Origin: Lethocerus indicus
Lineage: Eukaryota; Arthropoda; Insecta; Hemiptera; Belostomatidae
Direction: 5' to 3'
Assembly: GCA_019843655.1 (NCBI GenBank)
Contig: JACDQD010000109.1
Coordinates: 31,001-95,000 of the forward strand
Length of the DNA stretch: 64,000 nt
Below the pieces are notes generated by a model that was not told the DNA's origin, searched no databases, and saw only the letters and a list, made by a program, of their open reading frames with translations. Shown here piece by piece: positions 25,140 to 35,409 of this stretch. Numbering within the stretch: the first letter of the stretch is position 1; each line of letters opens with the position of its first letter. Position numbers and translations under genes: made by a program.

Positions 25140-25515
25140 GTCCCGAGGGCTGAGAAGATCTCTGGGGGATCTGGAAAGGACGGCGGAGAGGAAAAGGGAC
25201 TGAAAGAGTGGATTTTGGGGATGAGGGGAAGAAAGGGCTGGGGTGGAACTTCGGGACTTCGACTGTCGGGGGTATGTTGAGGCCATGGTGGTGGATTGTG
25301 CGGTTGGAAACATACCCCTGGGGAGCATTAGGATGTTAGGAAGGACTTTTGACTGGAATCTCTGGACGGTAGCGATGTCGGACGTCTCGGAGGAACCCCA
25401 GTAGGGCTCTAAGAAGATCTCTGGGGGATAATGGACGGGCGGAGAGGAAAAGGGACTGAACGAGTGGATTAGGGATGAGGGGAAGGGCGGGAGACTGGAA
25501 GTCTGGGACTGGGTG
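25140..25515 (+). repeat. 216-bp hairpin-module family, second cluster
   Basis: This holds about one and a half units of the 22.9-kb family, with AAGAAGATCTCTGGGGGAT, GGGGTATGTTGAGG (about 25268), GGAAACATACCCC and CTCTAAGAAGATCTCTGGGG. It ends in diverged sequence near 25515. Confidence 0.85.
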
Positions 25516-26252
25516 GGAGCATCTGGACGGAGGAAACTCGGATATCTGGTAAGCTGGACCCTTTGTTGGATGGAAATTGAGGGCAAAGATCTCTGAACGG
25601 GAGGACTTCAGAACTTCAAAAGGGCCGGGGTTCAACGGTTCTATTATTATAGGACAAAGAGGGGGAGGGACCACAACTACTAGAGCGATATTTCGTCTCT
25701 TTGTGTCTATATATTTAAAATATATATACTCGGATATATAAAAAGAATCGCGCGGTCCGGTCTATAAGAAGGAGACAGAGGACAGAAAGGTTAAATAAAA
25801 ATCGTATTCAGTAGTAACAATGTTACAATTGTCCTTGAAGGGGGCAGAAGACCGATGTCTGATATTATAATTAGAGGCGAGGTTGCGAACCCGGTACGTG
25901 CCAACGTGCGGCGACCGCTCGCCAGAAGAGACTAATCACCTGTTGGCCGGCGTACAGGAGTTCGAGAAAAGGACAAAGGGACAAAGGGACGAGGGCTGTC
26001 CGACAACGAGTGTCAGATGATCGGTATTAATTGGGAAGCCAGAAGGGAGAGAGAAAAAAAAACGGAAATTTAATTATAAACAGTCGCTCTCGGAAAGGAC
26101 GAGGTGACACGTGTAATTGTACACGTGTGGGAACGAACAAAACGGAAAATAAACGCTCGATGGCGGATCGACGATGTAGGGAGGAAAAGCGGGAATAATT
26201 TCAAACTGAACGGCTAAAACGGGAATGGAGTATTTTCCCTCATCAAAGTACC
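25516..26252. other. Intronic sequence, no feature recognised
   Basis: There are short (TA)n tracts at 25707-25740, and otherwise single-copy-looking DNA. No exon is recognised. Confidence 0.55.
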
Positions 26253-26391
26253 GGTTTCGGTCTTCAGTAGTCACCCGGGGGGTGAGTCACTCTGGACGGA
26301 TATATATCCTGTCACTGTTTTGGCGATGTACCGACGGTATAAGCTCGCACTCCGCTACTGAAGACGGCGAACGGCCGATGCCGTCCAAAAA
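26253..26391. mobile_element. Foldback element adjoining a MITE
   Basis: The left arm is CGGTTTCGGTCTTCAGTAG. The right arm is CCGCTACTGAAGACGGCGAA with CGGCCGATG. The core is short, about 80 bp. The MITE at 26393 begins within two bases of the right arm, so one element inserted at the edge of the other. Confidence 0.75.
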
Positions 26392-26392
26392 A

Positions 26393-26766
26393 ATGTATCC
26401 AAGGTATAAAAGTCCATAACTTGCAGACTGATTGCACGGAGTCGTCTCTCATTTTTGTTACCTGTCATAGTGTTGTAGTTCCGCCAATCGCGCCCATACA
26501 ATATCGGTTGTATTTTAAGTACGAAAACAATTAATGAATATCCAATATCCGACTGAACACGTTGTGCAGTCAGTAGTTGGGGGCGGCATCGTTTCTGTCT
26601 GTGGATGTTAATAACGGTGGACGATTTCGAACACCCACAGCTGTGTATATATATATCTTTAAGTCGGACTTTAAGCTACACTTTCACCAAAAATTAGACA
26701 CAGCTCAGTCAATCAGTTTTCAAGTTATTGACTGTTAAACGGTGGATACATTTTTTTGGACCACCT
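26393..26766 (+). mobile_element. MITE-like element, subfamily A, internally shortened
   Basis: The left end is GTCCAAAAAAATGTATCC and the right end is AACGGTGGATACATTTTTTT then GGACCACC. The subfamily-A core is recognised by TTAATGAATATCCAATATCC, GGGGGCGGCATCGTTTCTG, GATGTTAATAACGGTGGAC and AGTCGGACTTTAAGCTACAC. The right end runs straight into a (CT)n tract. Confidence 0.88.
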
Positions 26767-26773
26767 TCTCTCA

Positions 26774-26868
<95 letters not shown>

Positions 26869-26925
26869 ATCTCTCTCTCTCTCCACTCTCTCTCTCTCCC
26901 TCCCCTCTCTCTCTCTCTTTTACCC
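26767..26925. repeat. (CT)n microsatellite at a MITE end
   Basis: It starts TTCTCTCACTCATTCTCTCT immediately after GGACCACC and is nearly pure CT to about 26866, then interrupted by CCAT, CCACT and CCCTCCCC. Open frames reading Ser-Leu or Arg-Glu repeats are artefacts. Confidence 0.97.
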
Positions 26926-27111
26926 CTCGACCACTTCTGACGATGACAAAGTGCAGATACCGCAGCGAGAAGAAGAAGAAGAAGAAGAAGAAGCTCTTTA
27001 TTAAGCCTCAATTAGATCGATACAGAGAAGATGGTCCCTACTTAAGATTGCCAGAAGGCCAATACCAAGTATGGTCGGCCTAATAAATAACAATTACATT
27101 ATTTTGTCGTC

Positions 27112-27189
27112 CGATGGTTTGGATCGGTCTTTCGCCAGACCGGTTTCGTCTGATCGCCGCCTTCAGTAGCTACACTTGTACTGTGGGGT

Positions 27190-27228
<39 letters not shown>
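27112..27228. mobile_element. Foldback left half joined to (TA)n
   Basis: GGATCGGTCTTTCGCCAGACC, GGTTTCGTCTGATCGCC and GCCTTCAGTAGCTACACTTG are followed by TACTGTGGGGTTGCTTTA and (TA)n (27194-27224), then the MITE. The same junction exists in inverse orientation at 34828-34970. Confidence 0.85.
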
Positions 27229-27229
<1 letters not shown>

Positions 27230-27763
27230 TGGTCCAAAAAAATGTATCCACCGTTTAACAGTCAATAACTTGCAAACTGATTGACGGAGTTGTGTCTAAT
27301 TTTTGGTGAAAGTGTAGCTTAAAGTCCGACTTAAAGATATATACAGCTGTAGGTGTACGAAATTGTCCACAATTATTAACATCCACAGACAGAAACGATG
27401 CCGCCCCCAACTGCACCACCAACTGCTGACTGCACAACGTGTTCAGTCGGATATATTGGCTATTCATTAATGTTTTCGTACTTAAAATACCCACTTCAAA
27501 ACTGGACTTCGTTTCGTCCAATTCTAAGCCTTGAGCCGGCCACGTTCACTCTCGAGTACAACGAGGTACAACTGACAACAAAAACACTGATTATCCAGCG
27601 ACCGACATCTGAAATAACGGAACAACGCAATACAAAGTATTGTATGGCGCTATTGCCCGAACTACAAAAACTACAACACGTACCAAAAATGAGACAATTC
27701 CGTCAATTAGTTTGCAAGTTATGGACTTTTAAACGGTGGATACATTTTTTTTGGACCCCCTCC
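27229..27763 (+). mobile_element. MITE-like element, subfamily A, full length (about 535 bp)
   Basis: Both terminal inverted repeats are present: GTGGTCCAAAAAAATGTATC on the left, and GGTGGATACATTTT...GGACCCCCTCCGTATA on the right. In this copy the core reads GATGCCGCCCCCAACTGCAC, GTTCAGTCGGATATATTGGC, CTCGAGTACAACGAGGTAC and TATTGTATGGCGCTATTGCC. It is flanked by (TA)n, consistent with TA targeting. There is no transposase. Confidence 0.9.
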
Positions 27764-27802
27764 GTATAATCAGGGGATTGTACCAAAAGTAATCAACATT
27801 TT

Positions 27803-27809
<7 letters not shown>

Positions 27810-27842
<33 letters not shown>
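27810..27842. repeat. (TA)n microsatellite
   Basis: This is an uninterrupted alternating TA tract. Confidence 0.95.
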
Positions 27843-27844
<2 letters not shown>

Positions 27845-28107
27845 CCGTAAATTTAAAAAAAAAAAGTGTTACTATACAACGGGCCAGTGTATATACATAC
27901 AGCCGAATTCATGGCACAGAAATGCCATGAGAAGTTTCACACGGGGGATTTTTTTATGCGCTGACGATTAAAATGAAGAAGGTGAATGGGGGGGTGGCGG
28001 GGGTGGGAGGAGGGAAAAAAACGGGGAGAGGGGAATTTTTAATTAAGTAGGGAACGGCCGAAAATCCCGCAGGAACGAGGCGTTTTAAGTATAAAACATA
28101 GAATATC

Positions 28108-28190
28108 CGGTCGGCAACTAAGTCATTGCGGGCTTTGTCTTTATTCGTATTTTACATCTTCAAACCTGTAAGACGAAGTTGCCGAACAAA
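28108..28190. mobile_element. Very short mariner-like MITE relic
   Basis: The left end is CGGTCGGCAACTAAGTCATT with GCGGGC. The right end is GACGAAGTTGCCGAAC, inverted. Only about 83 bp remain. Same family as 23771-23962. Confidence 0.65.
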
Positions 28191-28329
28191 TATGTCGGGA
28201 ATTGTCTACGAAAATGTCCAATTTCAACACTTTTTTTGTAGGGAATTTGTGCTTTAAACGAAAACCGTATATATCCAACGATATTCCACAAAAAAAAAAA
28301 AAAAAAATCCCAACGAGAGCTTGCAAAGT

Positions 28330-28735
28330 ACGAGGCCTGTTCAGAAAGTATTTTTTTATATACGGTTTTTTTTGCTTGCAGTTCGGTTCGGTCAAAGCCG
28401 ATTTTCTCGCGAAATAGTTTCGTCTTGTTCGCTTTCGATTTTACCAATTCGGTAAAAACCGGATCGGAGAATCGGCGTTAGAATTTTGTGCGAAAAAGTT
28501 TTCGGAGAGGGGCAAAAACGGACAAAAAAACGGAAAAAAAAATACGACGAAGTCAGTAAATTTTAGTAAATTGGCCGCTGGTCGAATCGCCGGCTGAGAA
28601 GTTGCAAGTTGAGAAGTTGCTCGAAGGACTTGAGGAGATTTTCGAAGCGATTCTAGGCTCGGGAAAAAACGTTGATAAAAGTGTATAATTACATTGGACG
28701 GGGACAAAATAGATATTCCGTAAATGTATAAATAA
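28330..28735. repeat. Dispersed repeat, copy 1 of a direct pair with 48340-48720
   Basis: Shared phrases include CGACGAAGTCAGTAAATTTTA / GTAAATTGGCCG, GTCGAATCG, GTTGCAAGTTGAGAAGTTG and GACAAAATAGATATTCCGTA. On the minus strand both copies read SQLAT.Q, then A.LLKFTDFV.FF, in an open frame of about 110-145 codons. No known family is recognised. Confidence 0.7.
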
Positions 28736-28863
28736 TTTCCGAAAAAAAAAACCCCGAAATTCGCGATACTTTTCGTATCGGACCTCGTTATGTGGCGAAA
28801 GTGGCGCGCGGCCGACTTTATACCGTAGCCGGCGTAAAATCCCATCACAGCGGGGGGTAATAA

Positions 28864-29119
28864 AACCGGTTCGGTCATTCGCCAGACCGGTTTGCCGGCC
28901 GTTCGCCGCCATCTTCAGTAGCGCGGTGTCAGTCACTTTGTGGCACTTTTCCGGTGTTTTTTCGGGGGTGGGTACATCCCTCTCACCGTCACTGTCACTG
29001 TCACTTGTACTGTCACTGTCACTGTCACTTGTCACTGTCACTGTCACTTGTACTGTCACTGTATCGCGACAGTCAACCACCCCTGACGACGGAACCGTTC
29101 CGAAACGTCGAAAGGGGTG
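28864..29119. mobile_element. Foldback left arm with a hammerhead-like right end
   Basis: The left arm is GGTTCGGTCATTCGCCAGACC, GGTTTGCCGGCCGTTCGCC, then CATCTTCAGTAGCGCGG. The core has a GTCACT minisatellite (28985-29062, GTCACTGTCACTGTCACTTG repeated). In place of the usual right arm it has CTGACGA-C-GGAACCGTTCC-GAAACGTC (29083-29109), flanked by CACCC (29078-29082) and GGGTG (29115-29119). Confidence 0.75.
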
Positions 29120-29317
29120 AAAAAACCCCCATTTTACAGCTGTAGTCGAGCCCTATTCCCGCAGGTTCGTACCGGATCCTACAGGAATTAGTGATGGGAA
29201 TCAAAAGGGTCTGTTTCCAGTCGTAAAATCCGGGATTGTCGGGAATTTCATTCCCGTCTTCCCGTCCATCCCTGCGTGTTGGAATAGCGTGTAGATTTCG
29301 GGGTTTTTTTCTTCCCT

Positions 29318-29362
29318 GTCTCCTCTCGCCGTCATCTTCAGTAGCATGGAGTCTGACATTTG
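29318..29362 (+). mobile_element. Foldback left half, solitary
   Basis: CTCCTCTCGCCGTCATCTTC then AGTAGCATGGAGTCTGAC. No partner arm lies nearby. Confidence 0.65.
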
Positions 29363-29885
29363 ATTACTGAGACTTGTATTTAGAGACCTGTTTACTGAGA
29401 CTGAAATTCCAGACAGCTTTCTGGTCCAGTACGGAACACCGAACGCGATCTTATCACTCCGAGATGTCGAGTTGTATTCAAAAAGCTTCAACAAAGTTCT
29501 GTCTGTCTAGACAGACTTTGAATGGCGCTTTGTTAAAAGGTCTTCGGCCCGAACAACGAGTTCCGATAGCCATTAAAAGCCCCCCCCCCCCGCCCACCCC
29601 CCCCACCCCCCCAATCGAGTTAACTGTAAATCTTCCGGTACTTTAAAAGGAACAGAACTTAACAAAAAAAAAAAAAATACAAAAAGAGGAAAAGACCCGG
29701 ACAGAGACATTGAGAGCGCTCCCTGGAACAGACTGGAGAAATAAAGTCAAGGTGAACCGGCCGAGAACTTCCGCCCCGGACTTAGAAGATATAAAGCCGG
29801 GCTTAACGCGCTGACAAAAACGTCTCTTCAACAAACGACATTGGACACAATATGGGGGGAAATCCAGTCCCAAATTGAACCGAAT

Positions 29886-30035
29886 TGATGGCCGTTCGCC
29901 GTCTTCAGTAGCAGAGCGGTGTCGGTCACATTTCGCCACTCTGCTGTCGGAACGGCGTCCTGTTTTTGTTGTGGCACCGCGCTGCCATTGGAGTGCCAAA
30001 AGCGTTGGCGAACTAATGGCGAACGGCCGAAAAAA
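29886..30035. mobile_element. Foldback element, left arm intact, right arm eroded
   Basis: Left: GATGGCCGTTCGCCGTCTTC with AGTAGCAGAGCGGTGTCGG. Right: only GGCGAACGGCCGAAAAAACG remains; CTACTGAAG is missing. Confidence 0.7.
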
Positions 30036-30411
30036 CGGCGAGTTCGGCAATAATATTTAATAGTGAAATTTTTTTTTTTTTTTTATATATATATAAGGTC
30101 GATACAATCTATTCCCCCTGCCTTCGAACTCCGTAGATAGAAATGACATTTTACACGTCATTTTCGCATAATTTGTATCGGCTGAAACAATTATTTGCCC
30201 GAAAAAAAAGTTTTTTGGCCATCCGCAGCGAGACACGTACAGGAAAAGTCTGTCGAATAGACTCATGTCAGTGAAATGACATTTACATAGAGCCGAACAA
30301 CACTATTGACCGCTGCTACAATAAGTCCCGTCCTCTCATCGAAGAATATATATATATATATAAAATTGACCTTGACACAGTTGCGGTTTATATCGTCGCT
30401 ACCGCAAAAGA

Positions 30412-30925
30412 GGGGTGGTCCAAAAAAATGTATCCACCGTTTAACAGTCCATAACTTGCAAACTAATTGACTGAGTTGTCTCATTTTTTGGTCAAAGTGT
30501 AGCTTAAAGTCCAACTTAAAGATATGTATATATAGGTGTAGGTGTAGTCGAAATTGTCCACCGTTATTAACATCCCGAGGACAGAAACGATGCCGCCCCC
30601 AACTGCAGCACCAACTACTTCAGTCGGATATTGGATATTCATTAATGTTTTCGTACTTAAAATACCCAGTTCAAAACTGGACTTCCTTTCAACGTCTACT
30701 CGAGTACAACAAAGGTACAACTGACAACAAAAACACCGACTATACGGCGACTGTGCCAACTGACAAAACGGAACGACGCAATACAACGTATTGTATGGCG
30801 CGATCGGCCGAACTACAAAACTACAAAACAGGTATCCAAAAATGAGAGACGACTACTGCACTCCTGTCGGACGTACAGAGTTACCGAATACTGAAGAGAC
30901 GGCGAGAAGCCGAAACCGGCCCAGT
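30412..30925 (+). mobile_element. MITE-like element, subfamily A, right end lost, next to a foldback half
   Basis: The left end is GGGGTGGTCCAAAAAAATGT and the subfamily-A core is well conserved (GATGCCGCCCCCAACTGCAG, TTAATGTTTTCGTACTTAAA, TTGTATGGCGCGATCGGCCG). After AAAATGAGAGACGACT (about 30855) the right terminus is replaced by unrelated sequence. A foldback right half (ATACTGAAGAGACGGCGAGA, AGCCGAAACCGG) follows at about 30885-30920. Confidence 0.85.
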
Positions 30926-31293
30926 ACAATAAGTCCGTTATATCCCGTTCGATTGACGTTAAATCGCGTATTAGCACCAAAGCGGTGACGAATCATAAAA
31001 TGAAACATTTTGTTCAATGGACAAAGTTGTCAATTTCGGTGGAAAATTGGCCGATATAACTCCGATAAATAAGATTCCAAATTATGTCTTTCCCCCCCCT
31101 TTACACTTAGAGCATTATGGTCTTGTTTGTAAACAATATCGTTTTCGGATATTTTTTCTTTCAATCGCGGCGCATCGGCGCAACTTCCTGACCAATTTTT
31201 TTTTTTTTCAATATTTCTTAAGCCAAAACTTAGGCCCAGAAGTTTTCAAATGGAATAATCGTCGTTATCACTATTAATTACGTTCATGCTCAC

Positions 31294-31350
31294 CAAAACC
31301 GAGCGGTTCTGCGGTTCCCGTTCATGGAGGACACGTCTCGGGCTTACCTG
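31294..31350 (-). promoter_or_regulatory. Actn: Candidate recursive splice site (ratchet point) with a 54-nt RS exon
   Basis: On the gene's strand, CCTTTTCTGTTCCAG is followed directly by GTAAGCCCG (junction 31348|31347). This is a strong acceptor fused to a strong donor. A second donor, TTTTG|GTGAGC, lies 54 nt downstream (31293/31294) and could define a recursive-splice exon. The patch (about 31280-31500) is free of the surrounding repeats. If retained, the 54-nt segment cannot extend an ATG frame into the CH1 exon, because TG joins A to make a stop. Confidence 0.6.
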
Positions 31351-31510
31351 GAACAGAAAAGGCCAAATTTTAAAAATTCGAAATTTTCAACACCTTTTCA
31401 TTTACAGCTTGTACATAGGAATTGGCCGGTGAAAAGAATGCATAAGAACGTCTTTCTAGGGTGAAATCATTTCTGGCACAGAAAGTAAGTTTACTGTACC
31501 ATTTTTTGCA

Positions 31511-31996
31511 TATTATCATCCGATATATCTCAACAAATTTTTTTCGATGTTTCCTCCATAACTTGCAAAATAATTGACTGAGACCAAAGTGTAGCTTAAA
31601 AACTACAGTCGTTATTGTCACCGTCATCCACAGACAGAAACGATGCTGCAACTTCAGTCGGATATTGGATATTCATTAATGTTTTCGCACAAATATACTT
31701 TAAAACTGGGGGGCCGGCCACGTTCACTCTCGAGTACAACAAAGGTACAAATGACAACAAAACACTGACTATACGGCGACTCTGGCCAACCGACAAAACG
31801 ATACAACGTATTGTATGGCGCGATCGGCCCAACTACAAAAACTACAAAACAGGTACCGAAAAATGAGAGACGACTCCGTGCAATTGGTCTGCAAGTTATG
31901 TACTTTTAAACGGTGGATACATTTTTTTTTTTGCGGACCCCCTCCGTATATTATCACCGATATATTATCTGAACAAATTTTCGATTTTCCTCCAGT
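31511..31996 (+). mobile_element. MITE-like element, subfamily A, flanked by imperfect 45-bp direct repeats
   Basis: The element spans about 31557-31948. The first TIR bases are gone and it starts TAACTTGCAAAATAATTGAC. The right end is GGTGGATACA...GCGGACCCCCTCCGTA. The left flank (TATTATCATCCGATATATCT, CAACAAATTTTTTTCGATG, TTTCCTCCA) and right flank (TATTATCACCGATATATTAT, CTGAACAAATTTTCGATTT, TCCTCCA) are near copies of each other. Confidence 0.82.
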
Positions 31997-32356
31997 AGAC
32001 CAACAAAATACGTCTTATCTCAAATTGTCAATTACTCTTGGCCAAAAAATATACCTTATTTCGCACTACTAACTAACTTCGTCCGTATTGTTTTCTTATG
32101 TAAATTGTATACGATGGACAGTACATGACTGAGAGTGTTAGATTGTTGAATTATTGATACCGGGACAATATATGTACAAGTGTTGATCTCAGGGCACTTG
32201 TTAGATGTCGTTCAAGTGATAGTTTCAAGTGATCTGTCTCAAGAGTTTCGTGTAAGCCGAGAACGCGGGATTCTGTTCTTACACGGACGGGTTGTTAACA
32301 TATTATTATTAGCGAAATGGAGGCCTGTTTTGGGACCTGCGTTATGTTATCGCTCC

Positions 32357-32357
<1 letters not shown>

Positions 32358-32447
<90 letters not shown>

Positions 32448-32460
32448 TCCCTCTCCCTCC
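32358..32460. repeat. (CT)n microsatellite
   Basis: This is a near-pure CT tract ending in CCCTCT repeats, about 30 bp before the next MITE. Confidence 0.97.
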
Positions 32461-32491
32461 CGTTCTTCCCTCATTAATACACATATACAGA

Positions 32492-32898
32492 GGGGTGGTC
32501 CAAAAAAATGTATCCACCGTTTAAATGTCCATAACTTGCAGACCGATTGCACGGAGTTGTCTCTCATTTTCGGTACCTTTTTTATAGTTGTTGTAGTTGT
32601 GGCAATAGCGCCGTACAGGGGCTTATCTCGACGATAATCCAGAGGGGGGGGGGAGGGACACTAAAGGACGTCGTTTATCGACACAAAAGCCAGAGTTCAC
32701 ATTGGATGAACTTCGAGAATCCATCGTTTTTCTGTGTGCGGATTTTAGTTAACGGCGACCGTTTCGAACACCCAAAGCTGTGTATATCTTCAAGTCGGAC
32801 TTTAAGCTACACTTTCACCAAAAATGAGACACAACTCAGTCAATTAGTTTGCAAGTTATGGACTGTTAAACGGTGGATACATTTTTTTGGACCACCCT
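32492..32898 (+). mobile_element. MITE-like element, subfamily B
   Basis: The termini are GGGGTGGTCCAAAAAAATGT and GGTGGATACATTTTTTTGG with ACCACCC. The core is the reverse complement of the 22254 copy: GGCTTATCTCGACGATAATCC, CTAAAGGACGTCGTTTATCG, GTTCACATTGGATGAACTTC. The right end runs into (CT)n. Confidence 0.88.
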
Positions 32899-32906
32899 CT
32901 CTCTCA

Positions 32907-32952
<46 letters not shown>
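32896..32952. repeat. (CT)n microsatellite at a MITE end
   Basis: It starts CTCTCTCTCACTCATTCTCT directly after GGACCACC, the same junction as at 26767. Confidence 0.96.
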
Positions 32953-33590
<638 letters not shown>

Positions 33591-33744
33591 GCAGGATATC
33601 CTCAGGACATCAATCGGCCGCTTCCCGAACGGGGTAAATATCCTGCTCGTACGACAGATCACCGACGCTACAATGTTGGGACGAGGTAGAAACAATGTTG
33701 TTGCGAAACAAGCTTCAATCTGCCTCTAATCGTGGCGAAATTGT

Positions 33745-34335
33745 TCCCGTCTTTCGCCGGACCGGTTTCGGCCTTTCGCCACCTTCAGTAGCGCCGTTCG
33801 CCGCCTGTCGCACCCTGGCCCGCAATACAACTGACGCTGATAACACGCAGCGCTACTGAAGACGGCGAAAGGACGGAACCGGCGAGAGTACCAACAAAAT
33901 TCCAACCCCTCGCAGGACACAAAAATGTTCGCAGATCCGGCTGAAAGTTGAACATTTTTTCAATTCCTTATAATGTCTTCAGTAGCGCCGTTCACCGCCG
34001 CCTGTCGCACCCTGGCCCGCAATACAACGGACGCTGACAACACGCAGCGCTACTGAAGACGGCGAAAGGCCGGAACCGGCGAGACTACCAACAAAATTCC
34101 AACCCTTCGCAGGCCACAAAAAAATGTTCGCAGATCCGCCTGAAAGTTGAACATTTTTTCAATTCCTTATAATGTCTTCAGTAGCGCTGTTCACTGCACT
34201 GTCTCAATGTCACTAGAATACAACCGACACCACGGTACACGCAGTGACACGCAGCGCTACTGAAGACGGCGAGCGGCCGGAACCGGTCCGGCGATAGTGC
34301 CTACGTCATTCCAACCCCTCGCAGGCCACAAAAAT
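33745..34335. mobile_element. Foldback element amplified in tandem, three copies of about 190 bp
   Basis: Left arms with CTTCAGTAGCGC(C/T)GTTC lie at about 33785, 33977 and 34175. Right arms with GCGCTACTGAAGACGGCGAA lie at about 33851, 34047 and 34257. Each is followed by the one-sided tail (ATTCCAACCC.TCGCAGG, CCACAAAAATGTTCGCAGA, TTGAACATTTTTTCAATTCC). Cores are only about 60 bp. Confidence 0.88.
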
Positions 34336-34679
34336 CCTTATAATTCCGGTTTTCGACTGTGTCTAACGACTGTTGGTCCCGTTTTCAGTATTATTTTCCA
34401 GACCTATCTATCGACGACACCTCGAAGAAATATCTACATTTATGTCGTCACCGATATATCCAGTCGCGGCGCCAATGCGTCATATGAGATAAGAGACCGT
34501 AGGGAAATCGGTTTTTAACGAGGATTCGTATAAATAGAACCGGCTATGATATGGGGTTCGTTTACTGCGGTACGTAACGAATATTTACGTTTAACTCCCT
34601 GTTGAAATTTGAACTCCGCCAGTTTTCAGTTTTCCGCGGGACTTCCACTAAGTGTTTCCGCTACTTCGGGGGACTTACC
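34336..34679. other. Intronic sequence, no feature recognised
   Basis: Single-copy-looking; no exon or repeat was recognised. Confidence 0.55.
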
Positions 34680-34825
34680 CGTTCACTGCGGTCACCTACA
34701 GCTGTATATATATCTTTAAGTCGGACTTTAAGCTACACTTTCACCAAAAATGAGACACAACTCGGTCAATCAGTTTGCAAGTTATTGACTGTTAAACGGT
34801 GGATACATTTTTTTGGACCACTCTC

Positions 34826-34890
<65 letters not shown>

Positions 34891-34975
34891 ACCCCCACAG
34901 TACAAGTGTAGCTACTGAAGACGGCGAGCGACCGAAACCTGTCTGGCGAAAGACCGATACGTCGAGGTTTGCACT
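34680..34975. mobile_element. Composite: MITE right half, (TA)n, foldback half
   Basis: A MITE right half (AGTCGGACTTTAAGCTACAC to TGGATACATTTTTTTGGACC) is followed by CTCTGTGTG and (TA)n (34831-34885). Then come AAGCAACCCCCACAGTACAA, GTGTAGCTACTGAAGACGGC and GACCGATACGTCGAGG. This is the inverse of the junction at 27112-27260. Confidence 0.85.
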
Positions 34976-35409
34976 GAGCAAGTGTTTTTCGTTTTCGTTA
35001 ACTTTCGAAATTGGCAGAGTTGCCCAACTGGGAATAGCTTACTTAGGCCGTGGGAGAATATGACTAACTGTAAAAAGGGCGGAACGGTTCGTCAATGGGA
35101 CGGAATCTTCAGAGAAAGATAGAACGGATTGTAACATCGAAGACCGGCCATTTCGTAGGCCAAATTTGGCGACGGACGAAACGCGATCACCAAGAAATTG
35201 ACAGACGATATTTGATCAACATTTGGGACCCACCGGGACACAATTTCCAACGTTTTTCCCCCGTCGGTCTTGAGGTTTTCCCGTCAACTCTAGACCGGTT
35301 TCGTCCGCCGGCCGTGACAGTCGAAACCGGTCTAGCAAAAGACAGAGATATTCCAACCCCTTCGATGACCACACAAAACAGGTGTCGTTTTCGCCACATT
35401 TTTTTTCCC
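34976..35409. other. Intronic sequence with a foldback relic
   Basis: At about 35290-35390, GACCGGTTTCGTCCGCCGGCC and GTCGAAACCGGTCTAGCAAA are followed by the tail form ATTCCAACCCCTTCGATGACC, ACACAAAACAGGTGTCG. The central CTTCAGTAG bases are absent. No exon is recognised. Confidence 0.6.
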
